64,000 bases of DNA from RHKX01 sp963820055 (GTDB lineage Bacteria > Actinomycetota > Thermoleophilia > Solirubrobacterales > 70-9), in NCBI GenBank assembly GCA_963820055.1, contig CAWFYJ010000004.1:558001-622000 (forward strand), read 5' to 3'. A program made the translations under genes and the position numbers. Every line of letters begins with the position of its first letter. The stretch's first letter is position 1. Positions 25,230-33,517 of the stretch are shown here, one piece after another. The notes under the pieces were generated by a model. It was not told the DNA's origin. It did no database searches and saw only the letters and a program-made list of their open reading frames with translations.

Positions 25230-26864
25230 ATGGGCCTGACTATGACCGTGCTGCCGACGATCGCCGCCGACGTCGCGTCGGACGTCCAGAACTTCTTCAA
25301 TCAGTGGCAGTCGGTCTTCGCCGTCATCTTCATCGCGTTGCTCGTCTACGTGATGTTCCGAATGCTCTCGGTGATGCCGAAGACGAAGCCGCAGGAGATC
25401 AAGGCATCGAAGCGCAGCGGCGTCCGCTGGGACGACATCGCCGGCGTCGAGGGCACCAAGGACGAGCTCCGCGAGGTCGTCGAATTCCTCTCCGACCCGA
25501 AGCGCTTCAAGAACCTCGGCGCGAAGGTGCCGAAGGGGATCCTCCTGCACGGACCGCCGGGGACGGGCAAGACGATGCTCGCCAAGGCCGTCGCGCACGA
25601 GTCGGGCGCCAACTTCTTCAGCCAGTCGGCCTCCTCGTTCGTCGAGATGTTCGCCGGCCTCGGCGCCGCCCGGATCCGGCGCCTCTTCAAGGAGGCCCGC
25701 GACAACGCACCGGCGATCCTCTTCATCGACGAGCTCGACGCCGTCGGCACGACCCGCGGCAACGACGTCTCCGGTGAGCGCGACCAGACGCTGAACCAGC
25801 TGCTCGTCGAGATGGACGGCTTCGAGGCGAGCGAGAACGTCGTGGTCGTCGCGGCCTCGAACCTGCTCGAGAAGCTCGACCCGGCGCTGCTTCGGCCCGG
25901 GCGCTTCGACCGTCAGGTCTTCGTCCCGCCGCCGGACCTGCGCGGCCGCGAGGAGATCCTCGGCGTCCACACTCGCGACAAGCCGCTGAGCCAGGACATC
26001 AACCTCCACCGCGTCGCCCAGCACACGTCCGGGCTGACCGGCGCCGACCTCGCCAACCTCTGCAACGAGGCCGCGATCCAGGCAGGCCGGAACAAGCGGC
26101 CGTTCATCGCCCAGTCCGACTTCGACAACGCCTTCGAGCGGGTCATCGCCGGGCTGCAGAGCCGCAAGGTGATCACCGATCACGAGAAGCGCGTCGTCGC
26201 CTGGCACGAGGCCGGCCACGCGCTCGTCTCCGAGCTCCTGCCGACCGTCGACAACGTCCAGAAGGTCTCGATCGTCCCGCGCGGTAAGGCACTCGGCTAC
26301 ACGCTCAACCTCCCCCAGGAGGACCGCTATCTGAAGTCGCGCCACGAGCTGATCGACTACATGAAGGTGCTGCTTGCGGGACGGGTCGCCGAGCAGATCA
26401 CGTTCGGCCGGGTCACGACCGGCGCCTCCGACGACCTCGCCAAGGTGACGATGATCGCCCGCTCGATGGTCTACGAGTACGGCATGGGCACCTCGATCCG
26501 TTCCCACCAGGTGCCCGCGAACGATTGGAACGTCTCCGAGATGATGCGCCAGCGCCGCGACGAGGAGGTCAACGAGATCGCCGAGGAGGCCTACCGCGGC
26601 GCCCACCGCCTGCTGAGCGACCACCGCGACCTGCTCGACGAGATCGCCAACAAGCTGCTCGACGACGAGGTCATCGAGCAGGCCGAGATCGTCGAGATCA
26701 TGGCCGAGCACCGGGCCGGCGTAGCAGCCGCCGAGACCGACGACGACTGGACGACGCCCGAGCGGGTCGACCGCGGCTCCGCTGCCGGACTCACGAGCGC
26801 GCGGGAAGAGGACGCCGAGCGGCCGCCCGGCGACTCCGCTCCCCCTCCCCCCGGCCGCGCCTGA
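25230..26864 (+). CDS. short FtsH-like AAA+ metalloprotease
   Basis: The 544-residue protein has one membrane segment (about residues 29-51), an AAA module with Walker A GPPGTGKT (107-114), Walker B ILFIDELDA, and RPGRFDRQV, then the zinc motif HEAGH (326-330) and FGRVTTGASDDL. This is the FtsH order. It lacks the usual two-helix periplasmic domain and begins DIAGVEGTKDEL only 55 residues from the membrane. It also has a Pro-rich C-terminal tail. It should degrade membrane or cytoplasmic proteins at the inner face. It may be an accessory FtsH paralogue rather than the essential one. Confidence 0.88.
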   Translation: MGLTMTVLPTIAADVASDVQNFFNQWQSVFAVIFIALLVYVMFRMLSVMPKTKPQEIKASKRSGVRWDDIAGVEGTKDELREVVEFLSDPKRFKNLGAKVPKGILLHGPPGTGKTMLAKAVAHESGANFFSQSASSFVEMFAGLGAARIRRLFKEARDNAPAILFIDELDAVGTTRGNDVSGERDQTLNQLLVEMDGFEASENVVVVAASNLLEKLDPALLRPGRFDRQVFVPPPDLRGREEILGVHTRDKPLSQDINLHRVAQHTSGLTGADLANLCNEAAIQAGRNKRPFIAQSDFDNAFERVIAGLQSRKVITDHEKRVVAWHEAGHALVSELLPTVDNVQKVSIVPRGKALGYTLNLPQEDRYLKSRHELIDYMKVLLAGRVAEQITFGRVTTGASDDLAKVTMIARSMVYEYGMGTSIRSHQVPANDWNVSEMMRQRRDEEVNEIAEEAYRGAHRLLSDHRDLLDEIANKLLDDEVIEQAEIVEIMAEHRAGVAAAETDDDWTTPERVDRGSAAGLTSAREEDAERPPGDSAPPPPGRA

Positions 26865-26911
26865 CGCCGCTTCCGGGAACCGCGCCGAGTGTCAATTAGA
26901 CTCCGGCGCCG

Positions 26912-27319
26912 ATGCTCGACCGGATCGATCACACCGGCGTCGCGGTCCCCGATCTCGACGCCGCCATCAAGCTCTACGAAGAGGCCCTCGGGATGCCGCT
27001 CGTTCATCGCGAGATCGTCGAGGAACAGGGCGTGGAAGCCGTCCTGCTCGACGTCGGCGACGGTCACATCGAGCTGCTCAGCCCGCTCGGCGACGACACC
27101 CCGGTCGGCAAGTTCCTCGCCCGCAAGGGCCCGGGCCTCCACCACGTCGCCTACGCCGTGACCGACATCGAGGCGACCCTCGCCCAGCTCTCCGAGGCGG
27201 GGATCGAGCTGATCGACGAGAAGCCGCGCGTCGGCATCCGCGGCAGCCGCGTCGCCTTCCTGCACCCGCGCTCCACCGGCGGCGTGCTGACCGAGATCGT
27301 CCAGCCCCACGACCACTGA
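26912..27319 (+). CDS. mce: methylmalonyl-CoA epimerase
   Basis: The 135-residue glyoxalase-fold protein begins LDRIDHTGVAVPDLD and contains EEQGVEAVLLDVG, ELLSPLG, GPGLHHVAYAV and FLHPRSTGGVLTEIVQ. The His/Glu metal ligands (IDH, LHH, TEI) match methylmalonyl-CoA epimerase, which interconverts the (2R) and (2S) forms in propionyl-CoA metabolism. A TAGACT -10 box ends 9 bases before the ATG. The mutase genes are not in the window. Confidence 0.9.
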   Translation: MLDRIDHTGVAVPDLDAAIKLYEEALGMPLVHREIVEEQGVEAVLLDVGDGHIELLSPLGDDTPVGKFLARKGPGLHHVAYAVTDIEATLAQLSEAGIELIDEKPRVGIRGSRVAFLHPRSTGGVLTEIVQPHDH

Positions 27320-27330
27320 GGAGACCGCCG

Positions 27331-27543
27331 ATGGCAAGCACACCGAGAAGGATCGAGGTCGGCTTCGACGGCGGCCAGGTCCTTGCGCTGCGGATCTCCG
27401 ACGAGGAGCTCGAATCGCTCCGCGCCGCTCTTCAGAAGGGCGGCTGGCACCGCCTCACCACCGACGAGGCCGAGGTCGAGCTCTTCCTCGACAAGCTCGT
27501 CTTCATCAAGACCGCCGGCGACGGCCAGAAGGTCGGCTTCTAG
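27331..27543 (+). CDS. small hypothetical protein
   Basis: This 70-residue protein starts with the basic MASTPRRIEVGFDGG and continues with short beta-type segments (VLALRISDEELESLRAAL, VELFLDKLVFIKT). A Shine-Dalgarno sequence GAGGAG precedes the ATG by about 8 bases, and it follows mce after 11 bases, so it is probably translated in the mce operon. I do not recognise the family. Confidence 0.7.
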   Translation: MASTPRRIEVGFDGGQVLALRISDEELESLRAALQKGGWHRLTTDEAEVELFLDKLVFIKTAGDGQKVGF

Positions 27544-27577
27544 GCGGTCCGCGGCCGGCTGTTTACGGCCGGGGCAG

Positions 27578-27607
27578 TTTGCAGTGAGGGGGACCCGGTG
27601 GGCGTCG
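27578..27607 (+). repeat. leader element shared with 60681-60710
   Basis: The bases TTTG-CAGTGAGGGGGAC--GGTGGGCGTCG here align with TTTGGCAGTGAGGGGAC--GGTGGGCGTCG at 60681-60710, differing in only a few positions. Here it precedes the AbiEi/DUF559 gene by about 27 bases. The copy at 60681 has no intact gene behind it, which suggests a family of elements or a decayed copy. Confidence 0.4.
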
Positions 27608-27633
27608 CTCCACCGGTTGGGGTTGTGCGTCGT

Positions 27634-28539
27634 ATGGACGCACAATTCGGACCGGTGGCCGGTCTGGCGGCACGACAGCACGGAATCGTGACGGGTTCCC
27701 AGCTCGAGGCAGCCGGATTCAGCCGGACCCGGATCGCCCGCCTGGTTCGCCAGGGACACCTCCATCGGATCCATCGGGGCGTCTTCGCTGTCGGCCATCC
27801 GCGGATCACGCAGGAGGGTCGGTGGCTTGCGGCTGTCCTCGCCTGTGGATCCGGTTCCTTTCTCAGCCACGGTCCAGCTGGGCAACTCCTCGGGTTCCTG
27901 CCGCGGAGGGAACGCTTTGCGCTCCACGTCTCGTGCGCAGGCCGAACGGGCCGCTCGCCGTCCGGCATCGTGATCCATCAGCCCCGCCACCTCTCGCCCG
28001 CCGACACCACCGTCCGCCTCGGGATCCCGGTGACCACGGCCACCCGGACCGTCTGGGACCTGGCGACGACGTTCACCGCCCTGCGGACGCGGCGGGCGTT
28101 CGAGCAGGCGGAGAAGTTCGGGGCGCTCGACCGCGTCCGGCTCGCGGCCCTCGTGGCGGCAACGCCCAACCATCGCAACACGGGCGTCCTCCGCGAGCTT
28201 CTCGCCGAGCGAGCGCTGCCCCTCAGCGAGACCCGGTCGTGGCTGGAGGACCTTGCTCTCCGGACCTGCCGCGACCATGGCCTGCCCGTGCCTGCGGTCA
28301 ACGTGATCGTGCTCGGCCATGAGGTCGACCTGCTCTGGGATGAGGAGCGGTTCATCGTCGAGGCGGACGGCGGCGACCATCTGACTCCCGCTCAGCGCGA
28401 TCGCGACAACGAGCGGGACATCGAGCTCGGCCGCGCCGGGTATCTCGTGCGCCGCTACTCGAGCTCGGCGATGTCCCGCGGTGAGGCGGTCGCTCGCGAG
28501 ATCGTCGCGATCCTCCGGGAGCGGCGCCTGCCGCCCTAG
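27634..28539 (+). CDS. AbiEi-type winged helix plus DUF559 nuclease-fold protein
   Basis: The 301-residue protein has an N-terminal AbiEi-like domain (AARQHGIVTGSQLEAAGFSRTRIARLVRQGHLHRIHRGVFAV; here split: residues about 10-50) and a C-terminal DUF559/Vsr-like PD-(D/E)XK fold. In the latter EVDLLW, FIVEADGGDHL and YLVRRY mark the fold core, with Asp and Glu residues spaced as in the nuclease motif. Family members occur in multiple copies in actinobacteria. The antitoxin and nuclease labels are by homology only, and no toxin gene is adjacent. Start ATG 27634; GTG 27598 is the alternative. Its leader resembles 60681-60710. Confidence 0.8.
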   Translation: MDAQFGPVAGLAARQHGIVTGSQLEAAGFSRTRIARLVRQGHLHRIHRGVFAVGHPRITQEGRWLAAVLACGSGSFLSHGPAGQLLGFLPRRERFALHVSCAGRTGRSPSGIVIHQPRHLSPADTTVRLGIPVTTATRTVWDLATTFTALRTRRAFEQAEKFGALDRVRLAALVAATPNHRNTGVLRELLAERALPLSETRSWLEDLALRTCRDHGLPVPAVNVIVLGHEVDLLWDEERFIVEADGGDHLTPAQRDRDNERDIELGRAGYLVRRYSSSAMSRGEAVAREIVAILRERRLPP

Positions 28540-29522
28540 GCGCCGAGGCGCGCCCAGAGGCGCTCTTCGTCGGCGAGCACGCGACGGGCGGCGGTGGCGA
28601 TCCGCTCCCAGCCCGCCGGGTCCGGCTCGTCGGTCTCGCTGGCCGCGAAGAGCTCGCTCGCGAGGTCGGTCCACGCCCTCGCGGCCTCCGCGGCCACGGC
28701 CGCCTCCCCGTCGCGCCCGACCTCGGCGAGGAAGCGCGAGTAGAGGGCCCGGAAGTTGCTGCCGCCGGTGCCGCGGCGCTCGATCACCTGGTAGTTGAAG
28801 CGCGCGCACCACTTCCAGTCGGCGGTGGCTTCGGGCCATGAGCCGACCTCGTCGGCGAAGCGGCGCAGGGCGAGGAGGCCCTCGGACTCGCCCATGTCCG
28901 GCTCGACCATCCGCCGCGCCGTCCGCTCGATCGCCGCGGGGGCGGCGGCGCGCAGCTCCTCGACCGACGGCGGCTCGCCGGGGATGTCGACCATGTGGCC
29001 GGCGAGCGGATAGAAGGGGTGCTGCTCGTGACGGGCCTTCTCGAGGCCGTCGAGGGACGTCCTCTGCAGCTCGTCGAAGCCGGTGTCGGAGACGTAGGCG
29101 AAGCGGTCGTCGTAGCCGGCGAGGACGACCGCGTGGCCGGGGAAGTGCGCGGAGTTGCCGTAGTGGTCGAGGTGGAAGAGGTCGGTGATGAGCAGGACCG
29201 GCCGGCCGTCGTCGACGACTCCGCGGGCGAGCTGCCAGGCCTCATCGGGATCTTCGGTGGTCGTGAGCCGAAGCGGCGCGCCGGTCAGCTCCAGGAAGCT
29301 CTCCTCGAGACGGCCGGTGCGGCCGTTCGTGAAGCGGGTCGGCGAGAGGTCGTCGGAGACGAAGTAGTAGAAGCACGCGCCGGCGCCGAGCCCGAAGGCC
29401 AGCTCCTCGGAGACCTCGGTGCCGTGGAAGGCCAGCAGGTTGCGGAGCGCCGTCGATCCGCAGTGATGGCCGGGCAGGTGCATGAACCCGGGAACCATGG
29501 CCGCTGTCGTGCCGTCCGGCAT
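28536..29522 (-). CDS. BtrH-like protein (BtrH N-terminal and DUF4872 domains)
   Basis: The 328-residue protein has an N-terminal cysteine-peptidase-like half with GHHCGSTALRNLLAFHG (Cys in the active-site position), LLITDLFHLDHYG and HFPGHAVVLAGYD (His), as in BtrH, an acyl-ACP:aminoglycoside acyltransferase. The C-terminal helical half resembles DUF4872. It probably transfers an acyl group to an amine, or is a related enzyme. No butirosin-type biosynthetic cluster is nearby. It follows a membrane protein gene by 12 bases in the same operon and overlaps the convergent AbiEi/DUF559 gene by four bases. Confidence 0.82.
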   Translation of the reverse strand: MPDGTTAAMVPGFMHLPGHHCGSTALRNLLAFHGTEVSEELAFGLGAGACFYYFVSDDLSPTRFTNGRTGRLEESFLELTGAPLRLTTTEDPDEAWQLARGVVDDGRPVLLITDLFHLDHYGNSAHFPGHAVVLAGYDDRFAYVSDTGFDELQRTSLDGLEKARHEQHPFYPLAGHMVDIPGEPPSVEELRAAAPAAIERTARRMVEPDMGESEGLLALRRFADEVGSWPEATADWKWCARFNYQVIERRGTGGSNFRALYSRFLAEVGRDGEAAVAAEAARAWTDLASELFAASETDEPDPAGWERIATAARRVLADEERLWARLGA

Positions 29523-29534
29523 GACCGCAGTCTC

Positions 29535-30647
29535 TCAGCCTTCGGCGGCCTCCTTGCGCAGCCTCAGGTAATCGGCGCGGACGGCGAACACCGATCGCAG
29601 CTCGGCGGTCACCTCCGCCAGGAACTCGTCGCGGTAGGTGGAGTCGGTGAGCATCGCGATTGCGAAGTAGAGGCCGGTGAATGCGGCGAGGCCGGCAGCG
29701 ACCTTGAGCAGCTCGACCGTCATCTGGAACGACTCGCCGAAGACGTCGATGTCGAAGATCGTGTCCCCAGCGGTTCCGATCCACGACTCGCGGATCGTGT
29801 CGGGGACGGCGATCAGGCCGAAGACGACGAAGAAGATCGCGACCAGCAGGCTCACGGTCAGCACCTGCACCGCCTGGCTCGTGAACAGGACGAGGCCGAC
29901 GTTGCGACGCTGTTTCTTGTTGAGCGGCTGGGCCTCGTCGCCGACCTCGGACTCGAGCGAGCGGACCTCGCGGGGCAGCCGCGCGAACAGGAACGCCGTC
30001 CCGAGGCCGACGAAGAGCAGCGCGATCGCGACGAGATCGGCGTCGGAGACGGCGGAGAAGACCTGCCACATCTCCGTGCTCATGAACGACAGCAGGGCGA
30101 AGATCATCAACAGCGGGACCGCACGCGCGAGCAACATGAACGAGGCGAGCAGCTGGTGCCAGAGCCGCCGCCCGACCCAGCGGACGATCGAGACGAGGCC
30201 GTAGCCGAACACCGCGTAGATCAGCAGCACCAGTGCGAGGTTGGCGACGGCGGTCACCCAGGCACTGCGGGTCTGCCCGCCGAAGATCAGCGGCAGCAGC
30301 GCCGGGACGAGGACGAAGGCGGCGAGCTCGATGCGGCCGACGTCCTCGGGAAGCGACGCGAGCGGCCGGCCCCGGTAGCGATTGACGGCCGCGGCTGCCC
30401 CGAGCAGGATCGCGAGGCCGCCGATGAGAGCCGCCAGGTTCGCGGCAGGCGACCAGTCGAGGCGGATCGCGCCGAGCATCTCACCGATGAAGACGAGGGC
30501 CAGCAGCGGCGCCGCCCGGTTGAAGACGTTCGTCGACGCCGAGAAGTCCTCGTCGAACAGCGGCAGGCCCGACTCGCGGAAGCGGTGGCGGCACTGATCG
30601 ATTCGCGCCTGCCGATCCCCGTCGGTCTCACCGGCAGCCGCGCTCAC
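29535..30647 (-). CDS. multipass membrane protein of unknown function
   Basis: The protein has about 370 residues and eight or more hydrophobic segments, with a cytoplasmic loop of charged residues (REVRSLESEVGDEAQPLNKKQRR). The C-terminus (AELRSVFAVRADYLRLRKEAAEG) is a charged helix. The family is not recognised. It is upstream of the BtrH-like gene in one operon, which may link the two. Start GTG 30647 is the best in-frame choice; an ATG at 30719 would overlap the divergent kinase start codon. Confidence 0.7.
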   Translation of the reverse strand: MSAAAGETDGDRQARIDQCRHRFRESGLPLFDEDFSASTNVFNRAAPLLALVFIGEMLGAIRLDWSPAANLAALIGGLAILLGAAAAVNRYRGRPLASLPEDVGRIELAAFVLVPALLPLIFGGQTRSAWVTAVANLALVLLIYAVFGYGLVSIVRWVGRRLWHQLLASFMLLARAVPLLMIFALLSFMSTEMWQVFSAVSDADLVAIALLFVGLGTAFLFARLPREVRSLESEVGDEAQPLNKKQRRNVGLVLFTSQAVQVLTVSLLVAIFFVVFGLIAVPDTIRESWIGTAGDTIFDIDVFGESFQMTVELLKVAAGLAAFTGLYFAIAMLTDSTYRDEFLAEVTAELRSVFAVRADYLRLRKEAAEG

Positions 30648-30717
30648 GGCAGCATTCCACCGGCCCGCCCGGACGGTCGCGCGCGACCGGCGTCCCGCGG
30701 TCCGTAATGTCGGCGCC

Positions 30718-31575
30718 ATGCCGCGCATCGCCCTGATCGCCAACCCCGACTCCGGCCGGGGCGATGCCGAGCGGGTCGAGGAGCTTCTCGTCGCCTCCGG
30801 AGCCGAGGTCGAGACCTTTCCGGTCCAGTCGGCCGAGGACGCCGCCGCGTCCGGTGCCGAGCGGATCGCCGTCGCGGGCGGCGACGGCTCGATCGGTTGC
30901 GCCGCAGCCGTCGCCGGCTCGATCGCAGTCCCGCTCGCCGTGATCGCGACCGGGACGGCGAACGACTTCGCGGCCCATCTCGGTCTGCCCGGCGACGTCG
31001 AGGCCGCCTGCCGCCTCGCCGCGTCCGGCACCGAGACCCGCCACCTCGAGCTGGCGAGCGCCGGCGATCGGCCGTTCGTCAACGTCGCCGGTGCCGGCCT
31101 TCCGCCGGCGGCCGCCGATCAGGCGCAGGAGCTGAAGGAGAGCCTCGGGGCGCTCGCCTATCCGGTCGGTGCGGTCGGCGCGGGGGTCAACGCGCAGCCG
31201 ATCGGCTGCGTCGTCCTCGCCGACGGCCGCGAGATCTTCAGCGGCGACGCCTGGCAGGTCTCGGTTGCGAGCAGCGGCGCCTTCGGAGGTGGTGCGAGCT
31301 TCCGTGCCGACCCGGACGACGGCATGCTCGACGTGATCGTCGTCGAGCACGGCAGCCGGGCGCGGCTGATCAAGCACGCCTTCGGGCTGCGGATCGGCGA
31401 GATCGAGAAGCAGCAGGGAGTCCGCAGTGAGCGCGCCGAACTGATCGAGGTCCGCCTCGACCCGGGCGAGAGCCTCAACATCGACGGCGAGCTCGTCGAC
31501 GCGGGCGAGCTCGATCCGGACGGCCGCCTCGTCTTCACAGCGGAGCGGGCCGGCTTCGAGCTCGTGACCGGCTGA
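30718..31575 (+). CDS. diacylglycerol/sphingosine kinase family lipid kinase
   Basis: The 285-residue protein has the DAGK catalytic motifs: IANPDSGRGDA, VAVAGGDGSIG (phosphate-binding GGDGS), TGTANDFAAHLGLP and the C-terminal strand-rich half with FGGGASFRADPDDGMLDVIVVEHG. It probably phosphorylates a lipid diol such as diacylglycerol using ATP. A TAATGT -10 box ends 7 bases before the ATG. The downstream PAP2 phosphatase suggests a lipid-phosphate cycle. Confidence 0.9.
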   Translation: MPRIALIANPDSGRGDAERVEELLVASGAEVETFPVQSAEDAAASGAERIAVAGGDGSIGCAAAVAGSIAVPLAVIATGTANDFAAHLGLPGDVEAACRLAASGTETRHLELASAGDRPFVNVAGAGLPPAAADQAQELKESLGALAYPVGAVGAGVNAQPIGCVVLADGREIFSGDAWQVSVASSGAFGGGASFRADPDDGMLDVIVVEHGSRARLIKHAFGLRIGEIEKQQGVRSERAELIEVRLDPGESLNIDGELVDAGELDPDGRLVFTAERAGFELVTG

Positions 31576-31609
31576 GGCCTCCAGTGGATCGCGCCTATGC
31601 TGCGCGGCC

Positions 31610-32260
31610 GTGCCGATGCTCCTGACCAGCCCGAATCCGCGCCGACTGCGCCTCCCGCCGCCTCGCGAGCGGAGCCGGCGGCTGCGCACGCTCGCCCGTG
31701 CCCGCCGGACGCCAGTCGGCCGGCTCGTCCTCGCCGCCGGGCGCCTCGACCAGAAGGCACTTGTCGTATTGCGGACCCGAGGCCACGGCGACGCCCCCGA
31801 ACGGGTCGCTCAGGGGCTCGGGGCGTTCGGCGAGTTCGGGATCGGCTGGGCGGCAGTCGGGCTCGGCGGTGCCGGGCTCGGCTCCGCACATCGAAGCCGC
31901 TTTCTCGCCGCATCGGCCGCGGGGCCCGCGGCCGTCGGGATCAACTTCCTCGTCAAGGCGACCGTCGGCCGTGAACGGCCGGTCATCGAGGGCCATCCGC
32001 CGCTCGGCCCGGCCCCCAGCAAGCTGAGTTTCCCGTCGGCGCACGCCACGACCGCCGTCGCCGGCGCGACCGCTCTCGGTCGCGTCGCCCCGCGAGCACG
32101 CCTGCCGCTCTACACCCTCGCCGGCCTGATCTGCCTCGGCCGTCCCTACCTCGGCATGCACTACCCGAGCGACGTCCTCGCCGGCGTCGCGCTCGGCTAC
32201 GGCATCGGGCGAGCCTGGCCGATCCCCCAGCCCCACAACGAAGAGGAGGCCGAGCTATGA
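31610..32260 (+). CDS. PAP2-family membrane phosphatase
   Basis: The 216-residue protein has the three PAP2 motifs: KATVGRERP, PSAHA and GRPYLGMHYPSDV (Arg and His in the third). The family removes phosphate from lipids such as phosphatidic acid or undecaprenyl pyrophosphate. Start GTG 31610 follows a TATGCT -10 box by 8 bases; ATG 31616 is the alternative. Its stop overlaps the ychF start by four bases. It comes 34 bases after the lipid kinase gene. Confidence 0.88.
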   Translation: MPMLLTSPNPRRLRLPPPRERSRRLRTLARARRTPVGRLVLAAGRLDQKALVVLRTRGHGDAPERVAQGLGAFGEFGIGWAAVGLGGAGLGSAHRSRFLAASAAGPAAVGINFLVKATVGRERPVIEGHPPLGPAPSKLSFPSAHATTAVAGATALGRVAPRARLPLYTLAGLICLGRPYLGMHYPSDVLAGVALGYGIGRAWPIPQPHNEEEAEL

Positions 32261-33336
32261 AGGTCGGGATCGTCGGCATGCCGAACGCGGGCAAGTCGAC
32301 CCTGTTCAACGCCCTGACCCAGGCCGGCGCCGAGGCGGCCGGCTACCCGTTCACGACGATCGAGCCGAACGTCGCGATCGCGCCGGTGCCCGACGAGCGC
32401 CTCGATCAGCTCGCCGAGCTGCTCGACTCGGCGCCCGTCGTCCACGAGTCGCTCGAAGTCCACGACATCGCCGGCCTCGTCCGCGGCGCGTCGGCCGGCG
32501 AGGGCCTGGGCAACCAGTTCCTCGCCTCGATCCGCGAGACCGACGCGATATGCCACGTCGTCCGCGCCCACACCGACGGCGGCGTGCCCCACCCCGAGGG
32601 CGAGATCGACCCCGTCGCCGACGCCGAGATGGTCGAGGCCGAGCTGATGCTCGCCGACCTCGAGACGGCAACCCGGCGGCTCGAGCGGGTCGGAAAGCAG
32701 GCGAAGACCCTCGACAAAGACGCGATCGCCGAGCGCGACTGGCTCACCGACGTCGTCGCCGCCCTCGAACGCGGCGAGCCGGTGCGCTCGGTCCCCGTGC
32801 CCGACGCCGTCTACCCGACCGGCCCGCAGAACCTCCAGGCCCTCACCTCCAAGCCCGTTCTCTACGTCGCCAACGTCGACGAGAGTGAGACCGAAGCCCC
32901 GGCCGCCCTCGTCGAACACGCCCGCAAGGGCGGCGATCAGGCGATCGCTCTGAGCGCCAAGATCGAGGCCGAGCTCGTCGAGCTCGACGACGAGGAGGCC
33001 GAAGTGATGCGCGCGGAGCTCGGCGTCGCCGAGTCCGGGCTCGGCCGCATGGTCCGCGCCGCCTACTCCCTCCTCGATCTGATCAGCTTCTTCACCGCCG
33101 GCCCCGGCGTCGAAGCGCGGGCCTGGAGCCTGCGCCGCGGCGGCTCCGCCTGGGACGCCGCCGGAAAGATCCACACCGACATCCAGCAGGGATTCGTCAA
33201 GGCCGAGGTGATCCCCTGGGACAAGCTGATCGAGTGCGGCGGCTACACCCAGGCCCGCGACCGCGGCCTCCTCGGCATCGAGGGCCGCGACTACGTGATG
33301 CAGGACGGCGACGTCCTAACTGTGAAACACACCTGA
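32257..33336 (+). CDS. ychF: redox-regulated ATPase YchF/OLA1
   Basis: The 359-residue protein has G1 GMPNAGKST, G3 DIAGLV and VANVDE at the G4 position, the variant that explains ATP preference over GTP. It ends with the TGS domain (RDYVMQDGDVLTVKHT). YchF binds ribosomes and is involved in stress response and translation control. The ATG overlaps the PAP2 stop. It ends before the strong inverted repeat at 33408-33477. Confidence 0.96.
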   Translation: MKVGIVGMPNAGKSTLFNALTQAGAEAAGYPFTTIEPNVAIAPVPDERLDQLAELLDSAPVVHESLEVHDIAGLVRGASAGEGLGNQFLASIRETDAICHVVRAHTDGGVPHPEGEIDPVADAEMVEAELMLADLETATRRLERVGKQAKTLDKDAIAERDWLTDVVAALERGEPVRSVPVPDAVYPTGPQNLQALTSKPVLYVANVDESETEAPAALVEHARKGGDQAIALSAKIEAELVELDDEEAEVMRAELGVAESGLGRMVRAAYSLLDLISFFTAGPGVEARAWSLRRGGSAWDAAGKIHTDIQQGFVKAEVIPWDKLIECGGYTQARDRGLLGIEGRDYVMQDGDVLTVKHT

Positions 33337-33407
33337 CCTCGTCAGCACCGTTCGCATGATTGCGGGCTCGTCCTGGGACCGCCCCCGTTCCACGGCGTGG
33401 CGGCGGG

Positions 33408-33477
33408 TGCCGGGGTGAGGGATCCCATCGCTCCGAGCAATGCCGGTGGCGCAGGAGCGATGGGAGACACCCCGGCA
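33408..33477. terminator. 22-bp inverted repeat, probable bidirectional terminator
   Basis: Outer arms TGCCGGGGTG (33408-33417) and CACCCCGGCA (33468-33477) are perfect complements. Inner arms TCCCATCGCTCC (33423-33434) and GGAGCGATGGGA (33454-33465) are also perfect. They are separated by a small internal loop, with a 19-base apical loop. It sits between the convergent ychF and transglycosylase genes. There is no T tract, so the mode of termination is unproven. The rest of the 181-base gap holds nothing else that I recognise. Confidence 0.6.
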
Positions 33478-33517
33478 GGACCCGCCGCGAAAGGCAGTTC
33501 TGGTCGAACGGCCCGGG

